DNA of 64,000 nt, taken from Nocardioides cavernae (lineage in GTDB: Bacteria; Actinomycetota; Actinomycetes; Propionibacteriales; Nocardioidaceae). Below the pieces are notes generated by a model, which was given only the letters and a program-made list of their open reading frames with translations, searched no databases and was not told the origin of the DNA. The translations under genes and the position numbers were made by a program. This document shows positions 8,187-18,181 of the stretch, piece after piece. Numbering within the stretch: the first letter of the stretch is position 1; every line of letters begins with the position of its first letter. Where the stretch lies: assembly GCF_013410035.1 (NCBI RefSeq), contig NZ_JACCBW010000001.1, positions 1,364,001 through 1,428,000 of the forward strand, given 5' to 3'.

Positions 8187-10681
8187 CGGGCCTCGCTCTG
8201 CTCGGACGGGGCGGGCAGGTCCAGGACGAAGGTCAGGCCGCCGCCGGGGGTCTCCTCGGTGGTGATCGTCCCACCCATCGCCTCGGTCAGGCCCTGCGCC
8301 ACCGCGAGGCCGAGCCCCACCCCGTCCTGCTGCGGGACGTCGCCGAGTCGCTGGAAGGGCGTGAACAGCCCGGCCCGCTCGTGGTCCGCGACGCCCGGCC
8401 CGGTGTCGGCGACGCGGAGGAGCACGCGGTCCCCTGCGGTCGCGGCGGCGACCCGGACCTGCGCGGACCCGGGGGTGTACTTCAGCGCGTTCTCGCAGAT
8501 GTTGGCCAGCACCCGGTCGAGCAGCCCGGCGTCGGCCAGGACCGCGAGCTCGGGGTCGACCGCCACCTCGATCCGTCCTCCGCCGGCGAGGGGCGCGATG
8601 GCCGCCCGCACGACCTCGGCGAGGTCGACCTCGCCGAGCAGGGGCCTGACCGCGCCGGTGGAGATCCGGCTCATGTCCAGCAGGTTGGCGACCAGCGCGC
8701 TGAGCCGGTCCGTGGACTCCTCGATCGTGGCGAGCAGCTCGGCACGGTCCTCCTCCCCGAACGTCACGTCCGTCGACCGCAGGCTCGCGACGGCCACCTT
8801 GGCCGCGGCCAGCGGGTTGCGCAGGTCGTGCGACACGGCGGCCAGCAGTGCCGTGCGCGTGCGGTCCGCCTCCAGCAGCCGCAGCCGCTCGACCTCGGCC
8901 GCGGTCGCCGCCCGACGCTCACCCATCACCTTGGCGTAGGCGGCATAGGCGTTGAGCAGGCCGCGCTCGGACGCCGGGAGGGTCGCGCCGGCGAGGACGA
9001 GGGTGCTCTCCTCGTCGATCGCCGCCGACACGTCGGCCCGCTCGACGGAGGTGGGCGGGGTGCCCCAGCTCGCGACGACGGTCTCCGCGCCCCCGTTCCG
9101 GCGTACGACCGCGGCGCCGGAGGCGTCGAGCAGCCGGCAGGCCGACGAGAGCAGCCCCTCGAGGTCGTCGCTCGAGGTGAGCAGGCTGTGGGCGAGCACG
9201 GTGAGCGCGTCGGCCTCGGCACGGGCCGCGGTGGCCTGCGCCGTACGCCTCGCGGCGGTGTCGACCACGGTCGCGACCGCGATGCCGACGGCCACGAAGA
9301 TGGCGATCGTGACGACGTTCTCGGGCTCCGCGATCGTCAGGGTGTAGAGCGGTGGGGTGAAGAGGTAGTTGAGCAGCAGGGCGCTCGCCAGCGCGGACAC
9401 GACCGCCGGCGCGAGCCCGCCGATGAGGGCCGTCGCGACGACGACCACCATCAGCGACATCGCCTCGATCGGCAGCCCGTGCAGGTCGGCGGTGAGGTAG
9501 AGCAGCGCGCTGACGACGACGGGCATCGCGAGCCCGAAGACGAGACCGGCCAGGCGTCGTCGCGGGCCGACGTTGTCGACCCGCGGTCGGGTCGCGGAGC
9601 GTCGGGCGTAGTCGTGGGTGACGATGTGGACGTCGATGTCGCCGGAGCCGGTGACGACGCGCTCCCCGACGCCCGGTCGCAGCAGCGTCGGGACCCGGCC
9701 GCGGCGACTGGCGCCGATGACCACCTGGGTGGCGTTCTCGGCCCGCGCGAACGACAGGATCGCGTCGGCCGCGTCGTCGCCGACGACGGTGTGGAAGGAG
9801 CCGCCCAGCTCCTCGGCCTTCGCCGCGAGCTCGGTGAGCCGGTCGGGCGAGATGCCGGTCAGGCCGTCCTGCCGCGTGACGTAGAGCGCCTGCCACTCCC
9901 CGCCCGCGCGTCGGGTGGCGATGCGGGCGGCTCGCCGCATCAGCGTGGACGACTCGGGTCCGCCGCTGACAGGCACCACGACGCGCTCGCGGGTCGCCCA
10001 CGTCGAGTCGATCTCGTGCTGGTCGCGGTAGCGCTCGAGGCCCTCGTCGACCCGGTCGGCGAGCCACAGCAGGGCCAGCTCGCGCAGCGCGGTGAGGTTG
10101 CCCTCGCGGAAGTAGCGCGACAGGGCCGCGTCGATGCGGTCCGCGGCGTAGACGTTGCCGTGCGCCATCCGGCGCCGCAGCGCCTGCGGGCTCATGTCGA
10201 CCAGCTCGATCTGGTCGGCCGAGCGGACGACGTGGTCCGGGACCGTCTCGCGCTGCCGGACCCCGGTGACCTGCTCGGTCACGTCGTTGAGGGACTCGAG
10301 GTGCTGGACGTTGACGGTCGTGACGACCTCGATGCCCGCGTCGAGGAGCGCCTCCACGTCCTGCCACCGCTTCTGGTGGGTGCTGCCCGGGACGTTGGTG
10401 TGGGCGAGCTCGTCGACCAGCACCACCTCGGGCCGGCGTGCGAGCACGGCCTCGAGGTCCATCTCCTCCTGCACGGTGCCGCGGTGGTCGATCCGGCGGC
10501 GCGGCACGACCTCCAGGCCCTCGGCGGCCTTCTCGGTCCTCGGTCGGCCGTGCGTCTCGACGTAGCCGACGACCACGTCGGTGCCGCGCTCGAGCCTCCG
10601 GTGCGCCTCGTCGAGCATGGCGTAGGTCTTGCCGACACCCGGGGCAGCGCCGAGGTAGACGCGCAGCCGCCCTCTCTCCAT
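8183..10681 (-). CDS. kdpD: KdpD potassium/osmolarity sensor histidine kinase
   Basis: An 832-residue sensor. Residues 1-210 are the KdpD cytoplasmic domain with Walker A GAAPGVGKTYAML. Residues 240-355 are a universal-stress-protein-like domain, followed by four membrane helices (about 385-485), a GAF-like region, the phospho-accepting HisKA box (AVSHDLRNPLAAA) and the HATPase domain (NICENALKYTP, DTGPGVADHE). The ATG at 10681 gives the canonical MERGRLRVYLG start 4 bases after kdpC; an in-frame GTG at 10696 would overlap kdpC by 11 bases. It controls KdpE phosphorylation. Confidence 0.95.
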   Translation of the reverse strand: MERGRLRVYLGAAPGVGKTYAMLDEAHRRLERGTDVVVGYVETHGRPRTEKAAEGLEVVPRRRIDHRGTVQEEMDLEAVLARRPEVVLVDELAHTNVPGSTHQKRWQDVEALLDAGIEVVTTVNVQHLESLNDVTEQVTGVRQRETVPDHVVRSADQIELVDMSPQALRRRMAHGNVYAADRIDAALSRYFREGNLTALRELALLWLADRVDEGLERYRDQHEIDSTWATRERVVVPVSGGPESSTLMRRAARIATRRAGGEWQALYVTRQDGLTGISPDRLTELAAKAEELGGSFHTVVGDDAADAILSFARAENATQVVIGASRRGRVPTLLRPGVGERVVTGSGDIDVHIVTHDYARRSATRPRVDNVGPRRRLAGLVFGLAMPVVVSALLYLTADLHGLPIEAMSLMVVVVATALIGGLAPAVVSALASALLLNYLFTPPLYTLTIAEPENVVTIAIFVAVGIAVATVVDTAARRTAQATAARAEADALTVLAHSLLTSSDDLEGLLSSACRLLDASGAAVVRRNGGAETVVASWGTPPTSVERADVSAAIDEESTLVLAGATLPASERGLLNAYAAYAKVMGERRAATAAEVERLRLLEADRTRTALLAAVSHDLRNPLAAAKVAVASLRSTDVTFGEEDRAELLATIEESTDRLSALVANLLDMSRISTGAVRPLLGEVDLAEVVRAAIAPLAGGGRIEVAVDPELAVLADAGLLDRVLANICENALKYTPGSAQVRVAAATAGDRVLLRVADTGPGVADHERAGLFTPFQRLGDVPQQDGVGLGLAVAQGLTEAMGGTITTEETPGGGLTFVLDLPAPSEQSEAR

Positions 10682-10685
10682 GCCC

Positions 10686-11270
10686 TCAGTCTCCACCCGT
10701 GGCGGCAGCGGCGACCGCCACGTTGAGCTCGAGCACGTTCACGCCCGGCTCGCCGAGGAAGCCCAGGCTGCGCCCGTCGGTGTGGTCCGCCACGAGCTGC
10801 TCGACCTGCGCGAGCGGAAGGCCGTTGGCGCGCGCCACCCGCGGAGCCTGCAGGTCGGCGTACGCCACGGAGACGTGGGGGTCGAGGCCGGAGCCGGACG
10901 CGGTGACCGCGTCGGGCGGGACCTGCGAGGCCTCCACCCCCTCGCGCGCCGCCACCTCGGCCCGGCGCTCGCGGATCGTGGCGACGAGGCCCGGGTCGAG
11001 GGGCCCGAGGTTGCTCGGCGCCGAGGCGAGGGTGTCGTGGTCGTTCGGGGACGGGCGGGAGTGGAACCACGCGTCGCCGTCGAACTGCTGGCCGAGGAGG
11101 CGCGAGCCGACCACCACGCCGTCGACGCGGACGGGTGAGCCGTCGGCGCGGTCGCCGAGGCCCTGGCCGACGGCCCACACGGCGACCGGGTAGAGGACGC
11201 CGAGGACGACGGTCATCACGAGCAGGAGGCGCAGTCCGGCGAGGGACTGCCGGGCGAGGTCGGACAGCAT
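10686..11270 (-). CDS. kdpC: KdpC, potassium-transporting ATPase subunit C
   Basis: A 194-residue subunit with one N-terminal membrane helix (LRLLLVMTVVLGVLYPVAVW) and a periplasm-side domain containing SASNLGP-type and ASGSGLDPHVS segments typical of KdpC. It stabilises the KdpA-KdpB complex and is needed for ATP-driven potassium import. The C-terminus is short and ends MATGGD-like. One base separates it from kdpB. Confidence 0.95.
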   Translation of the reverse strand: MLSDLARQSLAGLRLLLVMTVVLGVLYPVAVWAVGQGLGDRADGSPVRVDGVVVGSRLLGQQFDGDAWFHSRPSPNDHDTLASAPSNLGPLDPGLVATIRERRAEVAAREGVEASQVPPDAVTASGSGLDPHVSVAYADLQAPRVARANGLPLAQVEQLVADHTDGRSLGFLGEPGVNVLELNVAVAAAATGGD

Positions 11271-11271
11271 G

Positions 11272-13272
11272 TCAGATCCCTGGGATGGTCGAGACGATCA
11301 GGTCGATGAGCTTGATGCCGACGAAGGGCACGACGATGCCGCCCAGGCCGAACACGAGGAGGTTGCGCCGCAGCACGGCCGTCGCCGACGCGGCCCGGAA
11401 GCGGACGCCCCGGAGCGCGAGCGGGATGAGGCCGACGATCACCAGTGCGTTGAAGACGACGGCGGAGAGGATCGCCGACTGCGGGGTCGCGAGGCCCATC
11501 ACGTTGAGCCGGTCGAGCGAGGGGTAGGCCGCGACGAACATCGCCGGGATGATCGCGAAGTACTTCGCGACGTCGTTGGCGATGGAGAACGTCGTGAGCG
11601 CGCCCCGGGTGATGAGGAGCTGCTTCCCGATCTCGACGATGTCGATGAGCTTCGTCGGGTCCGAGTCGAGGTCGACCATGTTGCCGGCCTCCTTGGCGGC
11701 GGCCGTGCCGCTGTTCATGGCCACGCCCACGTCGGCGGCGGCCAGGGCCGGGGCGTCGTTGGTGCCGTCACCCGTCATCGCGACGAGCCGGCCGCCCTCC
11801 TGCTCGCGCTGGATATAGGCCATCTTGTCCTCGGGCGTCGCCTCGGCGAGGAAGTCGTCGACGCCCGCCTCCCGCGCGATCGCCTCGGCGGTGAGCGCGT
11901 TGTCGCCGGTGATCATCACCGTGCGGATGCCCATCGAGCGCAGCTCGGCGAACCGTTCGGACATGCCCTCCTTGACGACGTCCTTGAGGTGGATCACGCC
12001 CAGCACCTCGCCCGTGCCGGCGGCGTCCCTGCGCCCGATCACCAGCGGCGTGCCGCCCGCACGGGAGATGTCGGCGACGATCTCGCGCACCTCCGCCGGC
12101 TGCTCGGTGCCGAGCCAGGCGGCGATCGCGGAGCCCGCGCCCTTGCGGACCTGCGTGCCGTCCGACAGGTCCACCCCGGACATCCGGGTCTGGGCGGTGA
12201 ACTCGACGAAGACCGCGTCGCGGGGCAGGTCCTGGTCGTCGGCCCCCATGCGGAGGGCCAGGTCGACCACCGACCGTCCCTCCGGCGTCTGGTCGGCGAT
12301 GCTGGACAGGCGGGCGGCGTCGCGCAGCCCGCCCTCGGCCACCCCCGGGGCGGGCACGAAGCAGCTGGCCTGGCGGTTGCCGTACGTGATCGTGCCCGTC
12401 TTGTCGAGCAGGAGGGTGCTGACGTCACCGGCGGCCTCGACCGCCCGGCCGGACATGGCCAGGACGTTGACCCGGACCAGGCGGTCCATGCCGGCGATGC
12501 CGATCGCCGAGAGCAGCGCGCCGATGGTGGTCGGGATGAGGCAGACCAGGAGGGCGACGAGGACCACCACGTCCTGGGGTGCGCCGGACCAGGCGGCCAT
12601 CGGGGCGAGGGTCGCGACCGCCGCCAGGAACGCCAGCGTGAGGCTGGCGAGCAGGATCGACAGCGCCACCTCGTTCGGGGTCTTGCGCCGCGAGGTGCCC
12701 TCGACGAGCGAGATCATCCGGTCCAGGAAGGTGTGGCCCGCGGCGGCGGTGATGCGGACGACGATGCGGTCACTGAGGACGCGCGTGCCGCCCGTGACGG
12801 CGCTGCGGTCGCCGCCCGCCTCGCGGATGACGGGGGCCGACTCACCGGTGATGGCGGACTCGTCGACGGACGCGATGCCCTCGACGATGTCGCCGTCGCC
12901 GGGGACCACCTCCCCGGCCTCCACGACGACGTGGTCGCCGACCACGAGGCGGGTGGCCGGGACCGCGGTCTCCGTCCCGTCCGCGCCGAGCCGGCGCGCG
13001 AGGGTGTCCGTACGCGTCGCACGCAGCGACGCGGCCTGCGCCTTGCCGCGGCCCTCGGCCACGGCCTCGGCCAGGTTGCCGAACACGACGGTCAGCCACA
13101 GCCAGGCGCTGATCGCGACGGCGAAGACGCTGGGGTCGACGATCGCCGCGACGGTGGTCGCGACCGAGCCGAGGAGCACGATGAACATCACCGGCGAGCG
13201 CCACAGGTGGCGGGGGTCGAGCTTGCGCAGGGCCTCGGGCAGCTGCTGGGCGCCCTGGGTCAGGAGGTTCAT
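11272..13272 (-). CDS. kdpB: KdpB, P-type ATPase subunit of the potassium pump
   Basis: A 666-residue P-type ATPase. The phosphorylation motif is [12 protein letters not shown], the actuator loop is [12 protein letters not shown], the nucleotide-binding domain spans about residues 310-440, and the hinge motif is [13 protein letters not shown]. Membrane helices lie at the N-terminus, around 210-290 and at the C-terminus. It hydrolyses ATP to power potassium uptake through KdpA. It overlaps kdpA by 4 bases. Confidence 0.97.
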   Translation of the reverse strand: MNLLTQGAQQLPEALRKLDPRHLWRSPVMFIVLLGSVATTVAAIVDPSVFAVAISAWLWLTVVFGNLAEAVAEGRGKAQAASLRATRTDTLARRLGADGTETAVPATRLVVGDHVVVEAGEVVPGDGDIVEGIASVDESAITGESAPVIREAGGDRSAVTGGTRVLSDRIVVRITAAAGHTFLDRMISLVEGTSRRKTPNEVALSILLASLTLAFLAAVATLAPMAAWSGAPQDVVVLVALLVCLIPTTIGALLSAIGIAGMDRLVRVNVLAMSGRAVEAAGDVSTLLLDKTGTITYGNRQASCFVPAPGVAEGGLRDAARLSSIADQTPEGRSVVDLALRMGADDQDLPRDAVFVEFTAQTRMSGVDLSDGTQVRKGAGSAIAAWLGTEQPAEVREIVADISRAGGTPLVIGRRDAAGTGEVLGVIHLKDVVKEGMSERFAELRSMGIRTVMITGDNALTAEAIAREAGVDDFLAEATPEDKMAYIQREQEGGRLVAMTGDGTNDAPALAAADVGVAMNSGTAAAKEAGNMVDLDSDPTKLIDIVEIGKQLLITRGALTTFSIANDVAKYFAIIPAMFVAAYPSLDRLNVMGLATPQSAILSAVVFNALVIVGLIPLALRGVRFRAASATAVLRRNLLVFGLGGIVVPFVGIKLIDLIVSTIPGI

Positions 13273-14927
13273 GCGAGGGCCTCAGCGATCGGTCCGAGTG
13301 CGAGCGACGGGAAGTAGGTGAGGCCGGTCATCACGAGGATGACGCCGACCAGCATCCCGACGAAGAGGGGCGTGTGGGTGGGGAGCGTGCCGGCGGTCGC
13401 CGGCACCCTGCCCTGCGCGGCGAGCGAGCCGGCGAGCAGGAGGACCAGGACGATCGGCACCAACCGGCCGAGGAGCATGGCCAGGCCGAGCGTGACCTGG
13501 AAGAAGTCCGAGGTGACGGTGAGGCCGCCGAAGGCGCTGCCGTTGTTGTTGGCGGCCGAGGTGAAGGCGTAGAGCACCTCGGAGAACCCGTGGCCGCCCG
13601 CGTTGCCCATCGCGTCGGACGTCGAGTCCCGAGATATCGCGACGCCGGTGCCGACGAGCACCAGGGCGGGGGTGGTGAGCGTGTACAGCGCGACGTAGGT
13701 CATCTGCCGGGCGCTGATCTTCTTGCCCAGGAGCTCGGGCGTGCGCCCGACCATCAGCCCGGCGACGAAGACCGCGAGGACCGCCATCACGAGGATGCCG
13801 TAGATGCCGGCGCCCACGCCGCCGGGGACGATCTCGCCCAGCATCATGTTGAGCATCGCGACACCGCCCCCGACGGGCGTCAGGGAGTCGTGGGAGGCGT
13901 TGACGGCTCCCGTCGAGGTCGCCGTCGTCGACACCGCGAACAGCGCCGAGGCCCACTCGCCGAAGCGGGTCTCCTTGCCCTCCATCGCCGCTCCGGCGGC
14001 CTGCGCGGCCGCACCCTGGCCGGTCACCTCGGACCACGTCGCCGCGGCGAGCGCCAGGCTCCACAGGACGCCCATCACGCCCAGGAACGCGACGCCCTGG
14101 CGGCGGTTGCCGAGCATCGTGCCGAGGGTGCGGGTCAGGGCCACCGGCGTCACCAGGATCAGGAAGACCTGGAGCAGGTTCGTCCAGCCGCTCGGGTTCT
14201 CGAAGGGGTGCGCGGAGTTCGCGTTGAAGAAGCCGCCGCCGTTGTTGCCCAGCTCCTTGATGGCCTCCTGGCTCGCGACCGGGCCGCCGGTGAGGACCTG
14301 TGGGTGGCCGGAGAGCGCCTGCATCATCGTGTCGCCGAAGCTCTGCACGACGCCACCGGCGACGAGCAGGACCGCCGCGACGAACGACAGCGGCAGCAGG
14401 ATGCGGATCGTGCCGCGGGTGAGGTCCACCCAGAAGTTGCCGAGCGAGCCGCTGCGCGTGCGTACGAACCCGCGCACGAGCGCGACCGCGACGGCGATGC
14501 CCACAGCGGCGGAGAGGAAGTTCTGCACCGCGAGGCCCGCCATCTGCACGGTGAAGCCCAACGTGGACTCGCCGGCGTACGACTGCCAGTTGGTGTTGGT
14601 CACGAAGGACACCGCGGTGTTGAAGGACATCCAAAGACCGACGCCCGGCAGTCCACGGTCCATCGGCAGCGCGGCCTGGCAGAGCTGGACCGCCATCAGG
14701 ACGACGATGCCGACGAGGCTGAAGCCGACGGCGCTCGCCGCGTACGACCGGGCTCCCTGCTCGGCGTCGGGGTCGACGCCGCTGAGGCGGTAGACGAGGC
14801 GCTCGACGCGCAGGTGCGAGGTGCTGGTGTAGACCCGCGCCATGTAGTCCCCGTAGGGCACGTACACCGCCGCGAGCAGCGCCACCAGCAGGGCGATCGT
14901 CAACACACCGCCGACGGTGTCGGTCAC
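13269..14927 (-). CDS. kdpA: KdpA, potassium-binding channel subunit
   Basis: A 552-residue membrane protein of the SKT (superfamily of K+ transporters) fold with about ten helices. Selectivity-filter-like loops are visible, for example [26 protein letters not shown] and [11 protein letters not shown]. The start is the GTG at 14927, which overlaps the kdpF stop in a GTGA; the 17 residues upstream in the same frame are out of place. Confidence 0.96.
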   Translation of the reverse strand: MTDTVGGVLTIALLVALLAAVYVPYGDYMARVYTSTSHLRVERLVYRLSGVDPDAEQGARSYAASAVGFSLVGIVVLMAVQLCQAALPMDRGLPGVGLWMSFNTAVSFVTNTNWQSYAGESTLGFTVQMAGLAVQNFLSAAVGIAVAVALVRGFVRTRSGSLGNFWVDLTRGTIRILLPLSFVAAVLLVAGGVVQSFGDTMMQALSGHPQVLTGGPVASQEAIKELGNNGGGFFNANSAHPFENPSGWTNLLQVFLILVTPVALTRTLGTMLGNRRQGVAFLGVMGVLWSLALAAATWSEVTGQGAAAQAAGAAMEGKETRFGEWASALFAVSTTATSTGAVNASHDSLTPVGGGVAMLNMMLGEIVPGGVGAGIYGILVMAVLAVFVAGLMVGRTPELLGKKISARQMTYVALYTLTTPALVLVGTGVAISRDSTSDAMGNAGGHGFSEVLYAFTSAANNNGSAFGGLTVTSDFFQVTLGLAMLLGRLVPIVLVLLLAGSLAAQGRVPATAGTLPTHTPLFVGMLVGVILVMTGLTYFPSLALGPIAEALA

Positions 14928-15016
14928 TGGAAACGCTCCGGCAGGACGAGGGCCGCGAGGACGTAGAGGGCGATGCACACCACGGCGACCACCAGCAGGC
15001 TGGACAAGAGGCTCAT
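14924..15016 (-). CDS. kdpF: KdpF, small accessory membrane peptide
   Basis: A 30-residue peptide starting MSLLSSLLVVAVV and ending LVLPERFQ. It is one hydrophobic helix with a short charged end, as in known KdpF, which stabilises the KdpABC complex. Its TGA stop overlaps the kdpA GTG start by 4 bases. It is the promoter-proximal gene of the operon. The 94 bases upstream hold no further gene; they should contain the KdpE-controlled promoter, but I cannot identify the KdpE site with confidence. Confidence 0.88.
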   Translation of the reverse strand: MSLLSSLLVVAVVCIALYVLAALVLPERFQ

Positions 15017-15110
15017 GCCGCGAGCGTCGTCCCGCCGGGCGGCCCCCGGGCCCGTCTTGTCGCCGTCCTAACGCGCCTTGACGGGCACTTGGCGCCGGCG
15101 CCCGCCCACG

Positions 15111-15512
15111 TCAGGGACGGGCGTGCTCGATCGCCTCCTCCTCCTCGGGCGAGAGCTGCTGCTCGCACGTCCAGGAGGAGATCGACTTGGCATAGGTGCG
15201 CGCCTCGCTGCGGCCGTGGATCGAGGTCAGCACGACCCCGTGGCCGGCGTCGTCGAGGACCGCGAGGCTCCAGCTCAGGTGGCCGCCCACGTCGCCGAAG
15301 GCGTCGTAGCGCACCACGGACAGGTGCCGCAGCGCGTCGGCGTTCTCCGCCTTGAGCGCGGCGACCTCCTGCCGCAGGCCGTGCACGTCCTCGGGCAGCG
15401 CGTCGACACCGGCACCGGTGGGCCGCGCGGCCGTACGTCGCAGGGCGAGCGCGGCGAGCACGCACGCCACGGCGGCGAGGACGACGGCGACGACGGGGAC
15501 CACATCGAGCAT
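15111..15512 (-). CDS. DUF4446 family protein
   Basis: A 133-residue protein with an N-terminal membrane helix (residues 4-24), a short coiled stretch (EDVHGLRQEVAALKAEN), and the DUF4446 core VRYDAFGDVGGHLSWSLAVLD followed by GVVLTSIHGRSEARTYAK. The family is widespread in Gram-positive bacteria and its role is unknown; the architecture suggests a membrane-tethered cytoplasmic domain. It is divergent from pheA. Confidence 0.88.
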   Translation of the reverse strand: MLDVVPVVAVVLAAVACVLAALALRRTAARPTGAGVDALPEDVHGLRQEVAALKAENADALRHLSVVRYDAFGDVGGHLSWSLAVLDDAGHGVVLTSIHGRSEARTYAKSISSWTCEQQLSPEEEEAIEHARP

Positions 15513-15518
15513 GACCCG

Positions 15519-15524
15519 ACCCTA
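15519..15524 (-). promoter_or_regulatory. -10 hexamer TAGGGT of the DUF4446 gene
   Basis: Minus-strand TAGGGT six bases before the ATG at 15512; leaderless arrangement. Confidence 0.55.
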
Positions 15525-15581
15525 TGTTCGGCGGCTGGTCACGGCCCGGTGGACACGGCCGGGGATGACAGACTCCCCGGC

Positions 15582-16424
15582 GTGACTTCAGCACGGCGGA
15601 TCGCCTACCAGGGGGAGCCCGGGGCCAACTCCCACCTGGTCTGCCAGCAGGCCTACCCCGACTGGGAGCCGCTGGCGTGCGCGTCGTTCGAGGACGCCTT
15701 CGCCGCCGTCGAGAACGGCGAGGCCGACCTGGCGATGATCCCGATCGACAACTCCATCGCCGGCCGGGTCGCCGACATCCACCACTTCCTGCCGACCTCG
15801 GACCTGCACATCGTCGGCGAGCGCTTCCTGCGCATCCAGTTCTCTCTGATGGCGCTGCCCGGCGCGACCCTGCAGTCGCTGCGCACCGTGCACAGCCACG
15901 TCCACGCCCTCGGCCAGTGCCGCGGCGTCATCCGCGAGCTGGGCCTGACACCCGTCGTCGCGGGCGACACGGCCGGCGCGGCCCGCGAGGTGGCCGAGTC
16001 GGGCGACCTCACGATGGCGGCGATCTCGCCGCCGCTCGCCGCCGACATCTACGGCCTCGAGGTGCTGCGCGAGGAGGTCGAGGACGAGGACCACAACACC
16101 ACCCGCTTCGTGGTGCTCTCGCGCGACTTCGAGCAGGCGCCGGCGGGCGACGGGCCGGTCGTGACGACGTTCATCTTCAACGTCCGCAACCTGCCGGCCG
16201 CGCTCTACAAGGCCCTCGGCGGCTTCGCGACCAACGGCGTGAACATGACCAAGTTGGAGAGCTACATGGTGGGCGGGCACTTCACCGCCACGCAGTTCCT
16301 CGCCGAGGTCGACGGCCACCCCGACGACCCCGGGGTGCGCAACGCCCTCGAGGAGCTCGCGTTCTTCACCACCGAGGTGAAGGTCCTCGGCGTCTACCCC
16401 GCCGACGCCTTCCGCGACGCGTAG
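15582..16424 (+). CDS. pheA: Prephenate dehydratase
   Basis: A 280-residue monofunctional enzyme converting prephenate to phenylpyruvate in phenylalanine synthesis. The catalytic domain (1-185) has RIAYQGEPGANSH, MIPIDNSIAGRV and the TRF motif in HNTTRFVVLSR. The C-terminal ACT domain (about 195-280) contains a variant of the ESRP allosteric motif: TKLESYMVGG, so the usual Arg/Pro after ES are Tyr/Met, which may alter phenylalanine feedback. The start GTG at 15582 follows a weak -10-like CAGACT. No chorismate mutase domain is attached. Confidence 0.93.
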   Translation: MTSARRIAYQGEPGANSHLVCQQAYPDWEPLACASFEDAFAAVENGEADLAMIPIDNSIAGRVADIHHFLPTSDLHIVGERFLRIQFSLMALPGATLQSLRTVHSHVHALGQCRGVIRELGLTPVVAGDTAGAAREVAESGDLTMAAISPPLAADIYGLEVLREEVEDEDHNTTRFVVLSRDFEQAPAGDGPVVTTFIFNVRNLPAALYKALGGFATNGVNMTKLESYMVGGHFTATQFLAEVDGHPDDPGVRNALEELAFFTTEVKVLGVYPADAFRDA

Positions 16425-16438
16425 GACACACTCGAGCG

Positions 16439-17044
16439 GTGATCGACCTGCTCGTGGTGGCCCTCGCGTTCGGCGCCATCTTCGTCGTGGAGCTGCCCGA
16501 CAAGACCTTCATCGCCACGCTGGTGATGTCGACGAAGATGCGCCCGCTCTTCGTCTGGATCGGCGTCGCGCTCGCCTTCCTCGTCCAGACGGGCGTCGCG
16601 GTCGGGGTCGGCACGGCTGCCTCGTTCCTGCCCGAGCAGCTGATCCACACCGTCGCGGCGCTGATGTTCGTCATCGGCGCGATCATCCTGTTCCGCGCGG
16701 CGCGGACGGCCGACGAGGAGGAGGCGGGGCAGGAGGACGAGTACGCCTCGCGCGCCGACGCGACCGCCCAGGGCTTCAAGGTCGTGGTGACGTCGTTCCT
16801 CGTGCTCTTCGCGGCCGAGTGGGGCGACCTGTCCCAGCTGCTCACCATCTCGCTGGTCGCGAAGTACGACGACCCGGTCTCGGTCTTCCTCGGCGCCTGG
16901 GGCGCCCTGCTCGCGGTGTCCGGCCTGGCCGTCATCGTCGGCCGTCTCCTGCTCCAGCGCATCCGGCTCAGCGTGCTCCACTACGTCGGTGCGGCGGTCT
17001 GCGTCTTCATGGCAGCCTTGACCGTGTGGGAGATGACACGCTGA
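16439..17044 (+). CDS. GDT1/TMEM165-family cation transporter
   Basis: A 201-residue membrane protein with six predicted helices and the two family signatures: VVELPDKTFIATL in the first repeat and AAEWGDLSQLLTI in the second. The acidic EhGDK/R motifs are close to consensus, with LPDK replacing the common LGDK in repeat one. Family members move Mn2+ or Ca2+ out of the cytoplasm; the bacterial homologue MneA exports manganese. The loop between the repeats is rich in Glu and Asp (ADEEEAGQEDEYAS). It follows pheA by 14 bases. Confidence 0.88.
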   Translation: MIDLLVVALAFGAIFVVELPDKTFIATLVMSTKMRPLFVWIGVALAFLVQTGVAVGVGTAASFLPEQLIHTVAALMFVIGAIILFRAARTADEEEAGQEDEYASRADATAQGFKVVVTSFLVLFAAEWGDLSQLLTISLVAKYDDPVSVFLGAWGALLAVSGLAVIVGRLLLQRIRLSVLHYVGAAVCVFMAALTVWEMTR

Positions 17045-18174
17045 GCGACCGGCTGGCCTCCGCCGTCCACGACCGCTACGTCGCGGTCAACGGCGACCAC
17101 CCGATGACCGCCGCGGACGACGCCTACGTCCGTGAGCACTTCGTGCCCGCGACGGCCGAGGCGGTGCGCCTCATGCTCGACGGCCTGCTGCCGCTGCCGT
17201 CGTACCTGCTGAGCGACGGCACGCCGATGGTGCCGGCGGACCACGGCCTGCTCGCGGAGGTCGCCGGCGGCGTCGAGCGGCTCCACGACTGGTTCGTCGC
17301 GTTCTGGCCCGACGACCCCGCGACCGGCGAGGCCGAGTGGGGCCACTACCTCTCCGGGCAGTACGTCTGCCTCGAGGAGGTCTCCCCCGTCCGGATCAGG
17401 CAGAAGACCGAGCGCGTCGCGGAGGCGTCGGCCGCGGTCGAGCTGCTGCGCCGCGACCCGCACGACGAGATCGGCCGCGGGATGATCGGCGAGGCCGTCG
17501 ACGGCGTGCTCGCCGTGCCGGGCCTCGACTCGCTCCTGCGGCCGATGACGGCGTACGACCGCCTGCGCTTCGGCGGCCCGACGGTGCGCGAGACCTGGGT
17601 CGACGGACCCCGCCGGGAGTTCCTCACGCCCGTCGCGCCGGTCTGGCCGCTGCGCACCGAGCGGCTGGTGCTGCGGCCCTTCGAGCCCGGCGACGCGGCC
17701 GCCCTCGCCGAGGCCTGGGCCGACGAGGACTACGCCAGCCTGCTCCTCACCCACACCCAGAACCCCTCCGAGGTCGCCGAGATGGTGCGCCGTCGCGCCG
17801 ACCCGGGCGACGGGAGGTTCGTCGGCCTGGTCGCCGAGCACGACGGCGAGGTGGTGGGCGACTCGATCCTCATCCTCCAGGGCACCGGCCTCAGCGAGGG
17901 CGAGATCGGGTGGACGGTCCTGCCGCGCCACGCCGGCCGCGGGTACGCCACCGAGGCCGCCCGCGCCGTGCTGCGGATGGCCTTCAAGCACTACGGCCTG
18001 CGCCGGGTCGTGGCGAACCTCGACGCCCGCAACGACCGCTCCGCCGCCCTCTGCGAACGCCTCGGGATGCGGCGCGAGGTCCACCGGATCGGCGACTTCT
18101 GGTCGAAGGGGCAGTGGACGAGCTCGTACGAGTACGCCCTCCTCCGTGAGGAGTGGCGGGCGGCGGGGGGCTGA
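17026..18174 (+). CDS. Two-domain protein: unknown N-terminus plus GNAT acetyltransferase
   Basis: A 382-residue protein. Residues 1-195 form an unrecognised domain with DDAYVREHFVPATAEAVRLML and GHYLSGQYVCLEEVSP. Residues 205-375 are a RimJ-like GNAT domain: LRTERLVLRPFEPGDAAAL, acetyl-CoA loop RHAGRGYATEAARAV, and the end motif NDRSAALCERLGMRRE. It should transfer an acetyl group from acetyl-CoA to an amine; the substrate is unknown. The GTG at 17026 overlaps the GDT1-type gene by 19 bases; an ATG at 17104 is the alternative start. The 3' end is 7 bases from the palindromic repeat. Confidence 0.75.
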   Translation: MGDDTLSDRLASAVHDRYVAVNGDHPMTAADDAYVREHFVPATAEAVRLMLDGLLPLPSYLLSDGTPMVPADHGLLAEVAGGVERLHDWFVAFWPDDPATGEAEWGHYLSGQYVCLEEVSPVRIRQKTERVAEASAAVELLRRDPHDEIGRGMIGEAVDGVLAVPGLDSLLRPMTAYDRLRFGGPTVRETWVDGPRREFLTPVAPVWPLRTERLVLRPFEPGDAAALAEAWADEDYASLLLTHTQNPSEVAEMVRRRADPGDGRFVGLVAEHDGEVVGDSILILQGTGLSEGEIGWTVLPRHAGRGYATEAARAVLRMAFKHYGLRRVVANLDARNDRSAALCERLGMRREVHRIGDFWSKGQWTSSYEYALLREEWRAAGG

Positions 18175-18181
18175 GGTCGCG

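Noticed and set aside
8381..10726. 781-codon plus-strand frame opposite kdpD
   Set aside because: Codon-aligned shadow of kdpD typical of GC-rich DNA, no motifs; kdpD itself has complete domains.
11269..13317. 682-codon plus-strand frame opposite kdpB
   Set aside because: Highly charged, repetitive translation of the antisense strand; no signature of its own.
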